NCBI GenBank assembly: GCA_947624255.1
Contig: CANQJO010000010.1
Span: 1-64,000, forward strand
Length of the DNA: 64,000 nucleotides
Source: an uncultured Ruminococcus sp.
GTDB taxonomy: Bacteria; Bacillota; Clostridia; Oscillospirales; Ruminococcaceae
Reading direction: 5' to 3'
This document shows, one piece after another, positions 63,237 to 64,000 of this stretch (its first letter is position 1; every line of letters begins with the position of its first letter). Below the pieces are notes generated by a model. That model worked only from the letters and a program-made list of their open reading frames with translations, was not told where the DNA came from and did no database searches. A program made the translations under genes and the position numbers.

Positions 63237-64000
63237 TCAGTGCTGCTCAACGTCATTCAGAATCACGCGGATATCATCGGACAGTACCGAAGATTTATCG
63301 ATTTCTATCAGCAGATGCCATGCTGCCATATCAGCTGTATACGTTTCTGGAATTAATCGATCAATGATGACAGAATCTGCGTTCAATTCTGTGATCTCAT
63401 GCCGGAAAGAACCGCTCGGTTCCTCAAGTACAACGATCAAAAGCTGATTATCTGCAAACCACTCATCTGTATATTTCCCAACTGCATCTACAAAGCCGAC
63501 AGTTGTATCTGAGTAGACAACATCTCTGGACGAAAAGTCGTAAATACTGCGGTTTTCAGAGATGTAATCATCCAACGCAGAGCGGTCTGAAATGGGCAAT
63601 GTATAAGGATACTGCTTATCAGGTATACTGCCGTTGGTCCTGATATACTGCGCTGAAAAGCTATAACTTTTGTTTTCAGAAGAACTCTTACCGGACAGCA
63701 GCTCTCGTTTCATAAGACAGAGATCGAATACATCAAGCCTATTATCCTCGCAGAGATCGGCAGCTTTCCAGTCAGCGAGGTGTGTGTCCGGTATCGCGAG
63801 AAGCCACTTCTGAAGCAAAACGACATCGGAGATGTTCAGTTCGCCGTCGGCGTTCACATCTCCTGATGGCTTTATCCTTTCAAATTTTCTGTTGTACTTC
63901 TCTGCATATTCCTGTGCAGTAGAGCCGCTGTAACCATGAATAACAATATCTCCTTCGACCTCAGTTTCCGCAGTCAAAAACGAATCACTGCTCTGCTCCT
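63237..64000 (-). CDS. BspA-like LRR protein with internal dockerin (5' end outside the window)
   Basis: The frame is open to the window edge, so the N-terminus is missing; a TTG at 63977 is not a real start because the reading continues upstream. Readable order: the end of a BspA-type LRR (HGYSGSTAQEYAEKYNRKF), a dockerin (GDVNADGELNISDVVLLQKW; EDNRLDVFDLCLMKREL), and a C-terminal domain of about 140 residues (EWFADNQLLIVVLEEPSGSF; YTADMAAWHLLIEI) resembling PrcB-type domains. The dockerin being internal, not terminal, is unusual. The dockerin is near-identical to that of the protein downstream. Confidence 0.82.
   Translation of the reverse strand, partial: EQSSDSFLTAETEVEGDIVIHGYSGSTAQEYAEKYNRKFERIKPSGDVNADGELNISDVVLLQKWLLAIPDTHLADWKAADLCEDNRLDVFDLCLMKRELLSGKSSSENKSYSFSAQYIRTNGSIPDKQYPYTLPISDRSALDDYISENRSIYDFSSRDVVYSDTTVGFVDAVGKYTDEWFADNQLLIVVLEEPSGSFRHEITELNADSVIIDRLIPETYTADMAAWHLLIEIDKSSVLSDDIRVILNDVEQH

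Overview
The window looks like a chromosome segment of a fibre-degrading Ruminococcus (Oscillospiraceae, Clostridia). The case rests on four genes for dockerin-bearing secreted proteins (a GH26 mannanase-like enzyme, a GH9 cellulase and two LRR-type proteins), Gram-positive style AGGAGG ribosome binding sites, a HemZ-type coproporphyrinogen oxidase and clostridial mobile elements. I cannot name a species. No rRNA, tRNA or CRISPR array was seen.

Layout. (1) 1-3.9 kb: right end of a Tn4451/TnpX-type element with a hairpin-rich non-coding stretch, a small Cys-His-Asp protein, a TnpW-like protein and a large serine recombinase. (2) 4.0-7.1 kb, minus strand: cytidylate-kinase-like protein, CNNM/HlyC-type membrane protein, PduL-type phosphotransacylase. 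(3) 7.3-11.7 kb, plus: two-gene cellulosomal operon GH26-GH9. (4) 11.8-19.6 kb, plus: housekeeping operon recJ, rel, a metallo-hydrolase gene, hemZ, rlmD. (5) 19.6-24.5 kb: graveyard of mobile DNA around an intact TIR-like putative defence gene, with two decayed recombinase ends, an XRE regulator and a decayed zinc-ribbon gene. (6) 24.6-54.5 kb: a colinear minus-strand capsule/exopolysaccharide locus of about 30 kb. It holds nucleotide-sugar enzymes, a WbpA/B/D/E-type cassette for a diacetamido-uronic acid, glycosyltransferases, Wzx, Wzy, a priming sugar transferase, and a Wzz/tyrosine kinase with its CpsB phosphatase. It begins with a helicase carrying eight helicase-associated (HA) repeats and ends with a helicase-less HA-repeat protein. 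(7) 54.5-56.1 kb: a tyrosine recombinase gene and a consensus leftward promoter, together enclosed by a 21-bp perfect inverted repeat, with terminators just outside the right arm. (8) 56.5-57.8 kb: a second, related tyrosine recombinase. (9) 58.0-64.0 kb, minus: fused DUF genes, small hypothetical genes and two dockerin proteins, the last cut by the window edge.

The most interesting reading is that 54506-55962 is an invertible promoter switch carrying its own recombinase. In the orientation shown, the consensus promoter fires into the helicase and so into the capsule operon. Inverted, it would fire into the terminator at 55977-56004. The geometry is visible in the sequence; the inversion itself is inference. 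Secondary points are two genes whose best start codon is CTG, homopolymer tracts (A8, C8) in two capsule-locus genes, and two small ribbon-helix-helix genes embedded in the operon.
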